Under the pieces are notes generated by a model. The model saw only the letters and a list, made by a program, of their open reading frames with translations. It did no database searches and was not told the origin of the DNA. From assembly GCA_037693485.1 (NCBI GenBank), contig CM075353.1:57468501-57532500 (forward strand): DNA of 64,000 bases. The letters run 5' to 3'. Source of the DNA: Kitagawia praeruptora. Its lineage: Eukaryota; Streptophyta; Magnoliopsida; Apiales; Apiaceae. Below, piece by piece: positions 34,098 to 44,983 of the stretch; within the stretch, counting starts at the first letter, position 1; each line of letters opens with the position of its first letter. The position numbers and the translations under genes were made by a program.

Positions 34098-37000
34098 ATG
34101 ACAAACAACACAAACTCTCTATCCGTTCGATCAATCCTTGAAAAGGATAGATTGAAGGAGGATCTGAAGAAGAAGAAGGCTCAACAAGCTTCTACTTCAG
34201 GAATATATGTTATAGAAGTCAATCTGTCTACTTCTACATCTTGGGTATTGGATACTGGATGTGCTTCTCACATTTGTATAAATGTGCAGGAACTGCAGAG
34301 AAGTAGGACTTTGGCTAAGGGAGAAGTGGACCTACGAGTAGGCAATGGAGCAAGAGTTGCTGCTTTAGCCGTAGGAACTTATTATTTATCTTTGCCCTCT
34401 GGGCTTGTTTTAGAACTTGAAGACTGTTTTTACGTGCCTGCGATTCGCAGAAACATTATTTCTGTTTCTTGTTTGGACAAGAAAGGTTTTTCGTTTATAA
34501 TAAAGAAAAATAGTTGCTCTTTTACTTTGAATGATTTAACCTATGGTGTTGCGCGTTTATTTAATGGTTTATATGTTCTTGATTTAGATAATCCTGTCTA
34601 TAACATAGAAAACAAACGACTTAAAGTTAATTACTCAAATCAAACATACCTCTGGCATTGTCGTCTAGGCCATATAAATGAGAAACGTATATCCAAATTA
34701 CATAAGGATGGATACTTGGATAAGTTTGATTTTGAATCATACGAAAAATGCGAATCTTGTTTGCTTGGTAAGATGACTAAAGCCCCTTTTACTGGTAAGG
34801 GTCAAAGGGCCACTGAACGTTTAGAGCTAATACATAGTGATGTATGTGGCCCAATGCGTGTGATGGCTAGAGGAGGCTACTACTACTTCATAACATTTAC
34901 TGATGACTTCAGTAGATATCGATATGTGTATCTTATGAAGAATAAATCCGATTCTTTTGAAAAATTCAAAGAATACAAGGCTGAAGTAGAGAAGCAAATA
35001 GGCGAAGGTGCAAGTATTAAAATCTTACGATCCCATCGTGGAGGTGAATACTTAAGCACCGAATTTAAAGAGTATTTAAAAGAGTGTGGTATTGTATCAC
35101 AACTCACTCCGCCAGGTACACCTCAATGGAATGGAGTTTCAGAGAGGAGAAATCGTACCCTGTTGGACATGGTACGATCGATGATGAGTCATGCAGATCT
35201 TCCAATAAGTTTCTGGGGTTATGCTCTAGAAACAGCGGCTTTCACACTTAACCATGTTCCAAATAAGAAGGTTCAAAATACTCCATATGAGATATGGGAG
35301 GAGAAACGGTCAAGCATGAACTTTATGAAAGTTTGGGGATGCAAGGAATTTGTAAAACGTCAAGTATCTGACAAGCTTGGACCTAAATCCGAAGAGTGCA
35401 ATTTTATGGGATACCCTAAAGAAACAAAGGCGTATTATTTTTATAGTCCTTCCGAGCAGAAAGTGTTCATTGCTCGAGATGCTGTCTTCATGGAAAAGGA
35501 TTTTGTTTCCAAAAGAAACATTGGGAGAACTATAGATCTCGATGAAGATCAAGAACCACAAAATAGCATCGAACCTAAGATGGAACAAGAGCAGAATAAC
35601 GATAATGCTCAAGAAACACAGGTTGTTCGTAGATCTGGTAGAATTCGCTATGAGCCAGAGAGATATGGATTTCTTTTGACTCAATGTGGGGATTTGATGC
35701 TCATAGATGAAGATGAGCCTCTCACATACCAAGATGCTATGAACAGTCCAGACTATAAGAGATGGCTTGAAGCCATGAAATCCGAGATGGATTCCATGTA
35801 CGAAAACCAAGTTTGGGATTTGGTTGATCCACCTGAAGGGGTAAAACCTGTAGGATGCAAGTGGGTTTTTAAGAAGAAAACTGACATGGAAGGAAATGTT
35901 CAGACCTATAAAGCAAGACTGGTTGCGAAATGGTTCAAACAAATTCATGGTATTGACTATGATGAAACTTTCTCACCAGTTGCCATGGTCAAGTCCATAC
36001 GGATTTTGCTTGCAATTGCAGCATTCCATGATTACGAAATCTGGCAAATGGATGTCAAAACAGCTTTCCTTAATGGGAGCCTAGAAGAGGATGTGTACAT
36101 GACACAACCTGAAGGTTTTGTCGATCCAAGGAATGTTGGAAAGGTATGTAAATTATCCATTTACGGATTGAAGCAAGCCTCTAGGAGATGCAATATTCGT
36201 TTTGATGAAACAGTCAAGGAGTATGGCTTTATTCAAAACGAGGATGAACCTTGTGTTTACAAGAAGGTTAGTAGGAGCCATGTGGCATTCATAGTACTGT
36301 ATGTTGATGACATACTACTAATGGGGAATGACGTACCTTCTCTAAAGGCTGTTAAGACTTGGTTAGGGAGTAATTTCTCTATGAAAGACTTAGGAGAGGC
36401 AACCTACATTCTAGGAATGAGGATCTATAGAGATAGATCTAAAAGGATGATCGGTCTAAGTCAGAGTACATACATTGATAAGGTTTTGCATCATTTTGGT
36501 ATGCAAAATGCTAAAAGGGGATATGTCCCTGTGTCTCAAGGGATAACGATCTCTAAAGACCAGTGTCCGAAATTATTAGATGAGAAGGACCACATGAATA
36601 AAGTTCCATATGCATCAGCAATTGGATCTATCATGTATGCAATGGTATGTACTCGCCCAGATGTTTCGTATGCTTTGAGCATGACGAGCAGATACCAGTC
36701 TAATCCAGGTGAAGGTCACTGGATGGCAGGCAAGAATATTCTAAAGTACCTGAAAAGGACTAAAGATTCATTCTTGGTGTATGGAGGAGAGGAGAAACTG
36801 GTTGTAAAAGGTTACACCGATGCAAGTTTCCAAACAGACAGGGATGATACTGTATCACAGTCTGGTTTTGTGTTTTGTCTAAATGGAGAAGCTGGAAGAG
36901 TTTAAGGAGGCTGAGTAGCTGATTCTACAATGGAGGCTGAGTACATTGCAGCTTGTGAAGCGGCTAAGGAGGCTGTTTGGATTCGAAAATTCATTTCTGA

Positions 37001-37280
37001 TTTGGAAGTGGTTCCATCGATTGCAGATCCCATTGATCTATACTGCGATAATAATAGGTCCATCGCACAGGCTAGAGAGACTAGATCGCACTCCCGATCC
37101 AAACATATACTCGAGAGATATCACCTCATACGAGAGATTAATGAAAGGGGTGAAATACATATATGTAAAGTGCATACAAATGATAACATTGCAGATCCAC
37201 TGACCAAAGGCCTGTCGCAGCAGAAGCAAGACAGTCACACTAGTTCCATGGGTATTAGATACATGGGTGATTGGCTCTAG
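34098..37280 (+). pseudogene. Copia polyprotein: protease, integrase, RT, RNase H (gag missing, broken)
   Basis: Residues 1-20 (SVRSILEKDRL) look like a copia gag start, but the text then jumps straight to a pre-protease segment, so gag is deleted in frame. Protease: WVLDTGCASHI near 50. Integrase: HH...CESC zinc finger (about 190-225), first Asp HSDVCGP, Glu WNGVSERRNRT. The second catalytic Asp is His (LRSHRGGEY). RT: MDVKTAFLNG and catalytic YVDD (ILYVDDILLMGND). A stop at 36903-36905 and a second at 36912-36914 fall in RNase H where a conserved WKSSKQ-type block is corrupted by small indels. The same frame resumes at 36930 (MEAEYIAACEAAKEAVWI) and ends at 37280 near NIADPLTKGL. The element would need helper proteins. 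Confidence 0.92.
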
Positions 37281-37282
37281 TG

Positions 37283-37294
37283 CAAGTGGGAGAT
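37283..37294 (+). other. Polypurine tract of Copia element
   Basis: CAAGTGGGAGAT lies immediately before the 3' LTR start TGTTAGTG, just after the polyprotein stop. Confidence 0.85.
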
Positions 37295-38834
37295 TGTTAG
37301 TGTAGGTGCCCTAGAGGCAATACATTGTTTCTTAAATAAACCTTATGTCATTTGATTATTAAATAAATGTATTTATTATGACTTTAATTACTGCGATATA
37401 TTTGTTAGCATAATAAATGTCCTTAGAATCATGATACATATTGTATAGTTTAAGTACATGACTTGAACTTGAGATTATAAAATATATCATATTCTTAAAG
37501 GTCCCTAGTTGATTATTATTATATCAGGACAATAATAATATATATATAGACTAGTATGTTGTTTGACAGATAACCACATCTCATTGGTTATAAGTATGGA
37601 GATACTAAAGTCAATACATAGGTACATGTAGGAATACATGGTACTGGACAGACCCAAAGTGAGATTCTTCATGTTTAATAAAGTCATAAGAATTACTCAC
37701 AGTGGTAATGGTGTAATGATCCTTTGACTTGAGATCATTATATTTCTATACGAGGATTATTATACTTTGACTACATTAAAAGTTACCTTTGACCGGATAA
37801 TGATAAAAGTGGACATCGGGTATATTATGAGTCGTATGAGAAATATGAATGATAGATAAAGGATTTAACCCTCCTATAATTAGGAGAGATATTATTGGCC
37901 TCTTGATTGAGTGAGACTATAAAATGCATGGCCGTGCTCAAATAATGATTTGTTGTTAATAGTCTACTCATAGATCAAGTAAACCTGGATTAAATTATGA
38001 AGAGGATGACAATAAACATGTCTCGAGTTTAATCTATAATATTTGGTTAAAGGATTATATTACACGGAAACATTAATCACGAAAGGTTTTATCGAATCAC
38101 GATTTAATTATTATTTAATTGGGTAGCAATGATGTATTACTAGATGCCGCTCATTGTATATAATTTTATTGGAGAATAAAATTATTGCCAATTAAATAAT
38201 AACCTACAGGGTCACACACATAGAACATTTAAAGGTAGAATTAATTTAAATTATGAATTTAAATTAATTAATGATAAAGATGGATTTTATTATATTAATT
38301 AAGTGGGACTTAATTAAGCTATAATAAAATGCAAAGATACATGAGATATGTTTTTATGATATTAATAATTGAGTATGACTTAATTATTATTTATTTAAAT
38401 AATAGGATTTTATTCTATTATTTAATTAAATCATATATGTGCTAGGTTTTGACATGGGTTTTTTTTTGGCTTTACACTATCCTATATATAAAGATATGGG
38501 GTGAAGGATTTTGTAGGTGAAAAACACAGAGAAGCCGCACAAGCTAAAAACCTAGACCTATTTCTCATATTTTCATTAGAGGCTAGTACCTCTCTTCCGG
38601 ACAAGATCGTGAGGGTTCTTGAAGGTGTTCGTGTGGATACCGTAGAGGGGGCTTCGAAGAGGAGTGCTCAGTAATCGTGGGAGGCTTGCATCTCCATCGT
38701 TCTTTGTACGTAAAGCTTCGATAAGGTAAACGTTCTATCTACCATGATTATTCGATATATTATACATGGATCCGGGGCTTGGTTTCGATTTTTATTTTAC
38801 TGTTTCCGCTGCGTATTGATGATCGAAACCAACA
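37295..38834 (+). mobile_element. 3' LTR of Copia element
   Basis: 1540 bp, nearly identical to 30430-31973, with the same TG...CA ends, and followed by the TSD AAAAC. It contains the same TATA box near 38485. Polyadenylation of the element RNA would occur in this copy. Confidence 0.96.
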
Positions 38835-39269
38835 AAAACTCCATCCGTAATCACCTTTGATGAAAACTACATCCGTAATCATCCTTCGACAACACCTGGG
38901 CCGGAATAAATGATGGACCGCCTGGCTAACGACCGCTTACACGAAAAATGAGATCGTTCGTCAACGATCCCTCACCGCCAGAGTCCCTTTTCCATTTCCT
39001 AAGAAAATCATTTTGAAGGAAAAACGAGTAATTGAGGTTCGAATTTTGTCGACCGATAATTTCGTGAAATCATGCTCGAGTGGATAAAACCTGACCGGGG
39101 GTTTTTGAAAATATTTTTAAATTCAAAAGAGTTCATGTTTGAAAACGCTCGAGGCATCTTGGATTAGTTTTGTTTTTAAAATAAAATAATATATTGAGAT
39201 TTAATATTAAATAATTAATAAATAAATAATCAATTGAAAACAATCTTTTAATCCAAGATAAATATTTTT

Positions 39270-39985
39270 TGTTAACTCGAATAACTTGTAGAAGGGGGGG
39301 TTGAATACAAGTTATATAATCGTGTCTGATTTTTGCTTGATTATATGAACAAGAATAAACGAATGAATCAAACTCTGTTTGTATTAATAAGATCAAATAC
39401 AAACTCTACCAAAGGTGTACAATACCTTTAGCAGCTGTTGACAAAATAAATTTCTCTCTGTTTGCACTCTCGTATACTTACGATTACAAACCTCACGAAC
39501 TATTTTTACAATGACATAGAGAGAGTATTTATAATGCTACCTATCAACTAATAACAGAAAGATAATCTATACATGACAATGTTCTGCCGTCCAGTTGATA
39601 GTTTCCATCAATAGAAAATTCTTCCCTTCATAATATCTTCTTGCTTGTTCCTCAAACAAAGATCCTGTTTTATAGCACTTGCCAGTTTCTGTAGCATCCA
39701 TAATGACATCATCAGTAACACGACTGATATCAGGATTTCATCTTGCATCAGGATCTAACCATCCTATTAGTACTTGATAAGTATTTGACTTGACGTATCA
39801 GGATTCGATCTCATTTCCTGACATGTAGTACTCGATGCACTGTTCATTCCTGACTAAACTTTACAGATAACTATCTAACACATATTTCCTATACAAAGTG
39901 CTAAATCCTTTATAAGATCAGGATATACAAGAAGTATAAGTAAAATTCTATTCTTAACGTCACAACTCATGAATTATTCCTAACA
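39270..39985 (-). mobile_element. 3' LTR of Sirevirus-type element
   Basis: Plus-strand text runs TGTTAACTCGAATAACTTGT to GAATTATTCCTAACA, so in element sense it starts TGTTAGGAATAATTC and ends GAGTTAACA. 716 bp. A run of G near 39295 (C in element sense) is typical of Sirevirus LTR ends. Confidence 0.95.
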
Positions 39986-39999
39986 ATCTCCCCCTATTT
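39986..39999 (-). other. Polypurine tract of Sirevirus-type element
   Basis: The minus strand reads AATAGGGGGAGATT directly before the 3' LTR. Confidence 0.88.
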
Positions 40000-40151
40000 A
40001 TGCTTTTAAAATCTGAAGCATAAATCTGAGTTGTTGATGTCAAAACATATAACAATACAATTAGAATAGAATTTATGAATTCAAAAATCATGAAGTTAAG
40101 TACCTCCTCTTTCAGATATCGACATAGTATCCAGTACTTAGACGAAAGAAT

Positions 40152-43100
40152 TCAATTATTTGATGCTTCTTTTCCTTTATCACTTCCATGATGAGATTCA
40201 CCTCTATCACTGTCTTTATCTCCCCTACCAGTTCTTCTTTTATCTCCCTTAGTCTGTTGTCGTTGTTGTCTTTGAAATGTCTTTATCTCCCCCTTTTTGG
40301 CATCAGCAACATTAATTCCAAGAGATTCAGTAACAGAACAAATGAGATTCATCAGAACTGCTTGATTTTCCATAATAGTGACTTGGTTATCTTCAAGTGT
40401 TTGAAGTCTTGATTGAATTTCAACTTGAGATTTTTGAATGTCTTGTAGAACTTCAGAATTAACTTCAATGTTGGAAGTGTTTGGAATATCTTCAGATTCA
40501 AGTCTTGTAGAAGAAGTTGCCTGTGTAGAATGATATTCAAGTAATAAAACTCGATTAGAGTTACAAACATCTTCATCTTTCTGATCTGAAGCTGCAATAT
40601 GATCATCTTGTCCTTCACCAGTATTCTGTGTACTAACATCTACGAATTCTGACTCCTCCTTAGATTGATCAGATATTGTTGATGTCTCAATTCTTGCTGA
40701 TATTGGAAGTATAAACAAAGGAATACTTGGATCATTATAAATATCTTCTGGTACTGATAATGTAGAAGTTTGTCTTAGCCTTTCACCTCTTCTGTTTATA
40801 ATTCCTGCAAGCCTTTCTTTTTGCTTCTGAGCTTTAACTTCTGGCTTTGAATTGTGCTTTGCTAAGTCATTATTCTCATACATCTTGATAAAAGAATAAG
40901 TACCAGCATCCATACCAAGATTATTAGACCAAGATTCAGGAAAAACCTGATCCTAGAAATCAAACGATGGTGGTTTCCTAATTTTCTCTCCCTCACTATG
41001 GAGTTGATCATCCATACCCTCATTCTCACTTTGACTATCTAAAGTCAACACTCTTTCTACCTCTCCTTTTGCCTGGTTAGGAGTCAGCCGCTCTGATTGT
41101 GGATCAATATCCATCTATTCAAGTGTATCACTCAAATTTGGATAAGTGCTCTCATGACCTACAGAAAAATAGAGTTTAGAAGAAGTTTTTATACCTGAAC
41201 TCACATGGAGAGAGGGTTCCTCATTTGGCATGGGGCTTGAGGTTTTCTCCAAGGAGTGAGCTACTATAATCTCTGAACCCTTACAATCATCTTCTTTCCT
41301 TCCAGAGACTACAGGCTCCAGTATACCACTTTCAGGTTCTTTACTAGACTCTGATGTCTTCAGTAATACTTCATTAGACACCCTAGTTAGTATGTCACCG
41401 TCTTTAAGTGTTGTTTGCTGAGACTCACCCTCAAGGTGGATAGACTCTGACTGAACAATGTTTGTTTGATCTTCAAGAAAATCAGTCAAAGTTATTCCTC
41501 CCATATCATAGGGTTTCTCACTTGCAATTTCAGTCATCACAGAAGACCTTTCAACATCAGCTATCACAGCTCCTGAGTCATCCAACCTCTGACTAGATGG
41601 TTCTTGTGTTACAGTGACTGTGATCTGATTTTTCCTACTATCCACCACTGGTGCAATAGTATCTTCTGTTGACTGCATTCCTCTATCTACTTCCTCCAGT
41701 TGTTCACCTTGAGCTGAAGCATCTTCAATAATGACATCCTTGTCAAATAAGTATGTATGTAGTGATTGAAGTGCAACATGCTTCGAGAGTCCAAATTTCT
41801 TGACTAATTGTCTTCTGACAGATACATAGAAATACATCTTCATTAAGTCAAGTCTTTGATGTAGAAGTCCATACTCTTCTGGAAATAAAAGTTTTGGTAC
41901 TCTTTCAACCAGAAAATCTAGAACAGGCCTTGACAACTTCACTTTGAGAGAAATTAGTCCCATAGCCAGTCTGTATGATAATGTAGTTTCCCATGAAGAA
42001 TCAATAACCAGATCTCTATGGTCATTTGCTGACTTGATTGTAGCTTCATTTGTAGAGACCTGCATGATATTAGTTGGACTAGACTCTGTGTGTGTAGGTG
42101 ACAATTGAATCTTTCTCCTTGTTCTCCTGGTATAGTGAGCAAAAGATTTATCCTAAGAAGACTCAAGAGGTGTAGACACAGAATTGATCTTGGGATGAGA
42201 TCCTTTTTAATAGACACAGTCTTTTGAGAGACAGTATCTAGTAACTGTTTTCCCTTTTTAAGTACTACAGTCTTTTGAGAAACTGCAGCCTGGCTGTGAC
42301 TAGGTGCTTCATCTCTTTGTCCTAGCTTAGAAAGTCGAATTGCAGCCTTCAATTCCTCTCTCTCAGCAAGAGATATATTATCATCATCTTCACTAGAACT
42401 ACTACTACTACTACTTGACACAACAAATCTTCTCTTCCTTACAACTGATGTCTTTTGAGAAACACCAGAGGTTGGTTTCTTTGAAACAATAGGTTGTGGA
42501 TTAAAACTTTGTTCTTTGATTATTTCAGAGACTATAATGTTTTGGGCTACTTGGGTAGACACAGGTGGGTTCTCCTCCAAATGAGATTCCTGAGCCATTT
42601 CACCACAAAAGAAAGAAGAATTGTAGAGAGTAGGAATATGAGTTTTAAGAATTACCTGAACATGATGTGGATAATGAATTGCATGTATTTCATCTAGATT
42701 GTTTTCATTGTCCTTCTTTGTAATGTCAGAGAAAATTCTCTTTTGCTGTACATAAGAAGAAACACAATGTTCTCTACCAAATCTAGCTTCAACATCAGGA
42801 ATAAAATGGTTAATAAACAGTTGTATAAATCTATGATAATAAACCATTTTCCTGTTTTGATCTCTTAACCCAAGTTTAATACACATCTGACTTAAGATAA
42901 TGTGACCAATGTTAACTACTCTGTCATAAAGCAAACTGTAAGCAATATGTGAAGTAACAGAAGTAATTTGATCAAAAGAACTACATTTACCAGTAAAGCA
43001 TTTAGCTAATTGATCAAAGAAGAAAGACCACTCTTTCCTAAGATAAGATCTTCTTAACTGGCTCATGTTATCTAAAGGTCCATTATAACCTAATGCAGAC

Positions 43101-43480
43101 AACATAGTTCTAACATCATCATCAGATGGTACATTCTCATAAATCAAACTAACAGGTAAGTGAAGTACTAAATTAACAACAGATTCAGTAATATCAAATG
43201 AGTCTTGTCCTAAATGTAGAACAATCTTACCTGATTGACTCTGAGTAGAATCAATTACCTCAGCATTCTCCCAAGCTTGTGTAACAGCTGCTTAATTAAT
43301 TTGTGGAGATGCTATCAATGCATAACTTAATGGTCCATATGCCAGAAAGTTCATGATTGGATGAAAATCAGATGACACTCCTTCCTTGTTGGTGATAGCT
43401 GCTACATGATTGTTTGTCATAAAATCGAAGTCACGAAACTTGAAGGCTACTGATTTAGGTAATCTTCTTTGAGCTGCCAT
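40152..43480 (-). pseudogene. Extra 3' ORF of Sirevirus-type element (env-like position), broken
   Basis: A single ancestral frame of about 1,100 codons starts at 43480 (MAAQRRLPKS). It has an in-frame TAA near 43293, a one-base shift in an A run near 42208, a TAG near 42155, a TAG at 41113-41115 and a TAG near 40953. It ends at 40152. The N-terminal third is globular and rich in aromatic residues. The middle is Ser/Thr/Glu-rich, with a Ser run near 42400. The C-terminal part has a coiled-coil-like stretch (QKSQVEIQSRLQTLEDNQV) and a basic Gly/Asp/Arg tail. It occupies the place of the envelope-like gene of Sireviruses. I see no obvious signal peptide or strong transmembrane segment, so an envelope role is not supported here. 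It is also not a host gene, since it lies between RNase H and the PPT. Confidence 0.8.
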
Positions 43481-44087
43481 TTTTTAATCTGAAAAGAACT
43501 TGAAAAATTCTTGAAATGGATTAGTGATTTTGAAAACTCGAGAGTATTTTTACTTTAGAGAATATGAAATTAGAGAAAGCAATTACACGATTAGAGTTTC
43601 AAAACCAATATATTTCATAAATCTTTCAGACCACTATCCCACGTCGACACGTAGATTGACAGATGTCAGTCCCGGAAAAAATGCGGTTATCCACGATTTT
43701 TGGAAAATAAAATCCAAAATTGATTTTCATGAAATAAATCAAGGTATTAAAAAAATCAATACTGATCAGCTTCATTTTCCTGTTGTGACCTCCATCAAAA
43801 TAATCACAAAAAGCAATGTGATTTAAAAAATAATAATAAATCTCAAATCCTGATGGTCACACTTGAAATCCTGATCAATATCATCCTGATTCCAGAGACT
43901 TAATATGGAGTTTCCACGTGGCATTTTTCTTTTATCTGAAAAAGAAATAAACAATTAATCTGAACAAAATCAATTGGTTAGATATATTCGACATTTCTTG
44001 AAAATACAAGAAATAAAGTCACACGCGATAATTAGCATTTGACTTCATTGATAGTTTCAAGTGACTGTTCAGCTTCTTACGTCTTTC
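43481..44087. other. Sirevirus spacer upstream of extra ORF
   Basis: Mostly non-coding. A 100-codon plus-strand frame at 43524-43826 has no recognisable features and is probably chance. In element sense this stretch would hold a leader for the extra ORF. Confidence 0.4.
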
Positions 44088-44424
44088 TATAAAAGAAACA
44101 GACGTCTTATGCCATTCTCCATAAACCTTTCAATTTCTTTTCTTCTCAACACTGATTCTCAAACCAAAATTCCAATATTCAAACCCATTCTTTAGGTTTT
44201 TCACAATCGATAAACATCCTGTTCTTGATCATCTCTTTGAAAAGACGACTCTTCTCATCGAACTAATCATGGATGAATTAGTTTCAGATAATATCCAGAG
44301 GTTTCTCCTAGAACATCCATCTGTTGGATATAATCTTCCCCTAACCTCCTCAAAACTTTAGGATGAAGAATTTGGCCGAGAGTCTGAGGTTGATCTTGAT
44401 GGGGATGCTATACATTTAAGTTAG
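44088..44424 (+). other. Possible opposite-strand mini transcription unit in Sirevirus element
   Basis: TATAAAAG at 44088-44095 is followed, after a plant-like pyrimidine-rich leader (about 44112-44200), by an ATG at 44269. The frame (starts MDELVSDNIQRFLLEHPS) has a TAG at 44359-44361 and then stays open, with acidic residues (ESEVDLDGDA), to TAG 44422-44424. A/T-rich text resembling a plant 3' end (TGTAATGCTTTCAATTAATG) lies at about 44600-44625. It is antisense to the element and sits between RNase H and the extra ORF. Whether it is transcribed is unknown; I infer a possible small antisense gene, now broken by one stop. Confidence 0.35.
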
Positions 44425-44983
44425 CTACTCTCATTCAAGTCGCCCAGACAAGGAATCCAAAAGTAGACGAGGCTGTTCAAATCCCCTGATGGATTTCTTG
44501 AGATGCTCCTTGTCCTGTACCTCAGAATTCATTTCATTAGACAAGTATAGGATTATCAGTAGAAGTTAGACAAAAAGATGTTGTATTTCATTTCCATGTA
44601 TGTAATGCTTTCAATTAATGAAAATACAATTTCTTGTTATCTACTTGTCTTTTGATTATTGAATGATGTATAAATTATCAGTATGCAAATATTAAAACTT
44701 GCTGGCATAGACTTAACACATCACAGAATTAGATTACTATATAAAGTAAACGTCAGGATCTGAAACAATTTTCACAATCCTGATACTGACACAATACTGA
44801 TGACGTCAGCATCCTGATAACAAATCTAATCCTGATGATTATTAACAAGTCTATCATACTGAAATTTATCAAGGCAAAGTGTTATAGCTAAAGCATTTAA
44901 CAATCAAATATAGATCCTGACAAGAATATCAAGTCTATAAGCTTAAAACAATATACCTTGCTACTTTTGCAGATGTTAAAGAT
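44425..44983. other. Sirevirus spacer after pol
   Basis: No coding sequence seen in element sense. It contains several dispersed copies of an ATCCTGAT/ATCAGGAT word that also occurs in the LTRs (for example near 44757, 44797 and 44829). Confidence 0.5.

Larger units (their letters stand above)
30430..38834 (+). mobile_element. Ty1/copia retrotransposon (Angela-like), gag-deleted, recent
   Basis: Two long LTRs (30430-31973 and 37295-38834) flank PBS, leader, polyprotein and PPT. The target duplication AAAAC at 30425-30429 and 38835-38839 is perfect. By eye the LTRs differ by roughly 20 substitutions in 1.54 kb plus a short TA-repeat difference, so insertion was recent. The protease, integrase, RT, RNase H order is copia. 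Motifs such as LRVGNGARVAALAVG and YILGMRIYRDRSKRM resemble the Angela lineage, with moderate certainty. Almost all of gag is missing. Confidence 0.93.

Noticed and set aside
35310..35948. A 212-codon minus-strand frame
   Set aside because: It lies fully antisense to the Copia integrase-RT coding region and has no protein-like motifs.
40152..43480. Host gene on the minus strand
   Set aside because: It sits between RNase H and the PPT of a retrotransposon with matching LTRs and TSD, so it belongs to the element.
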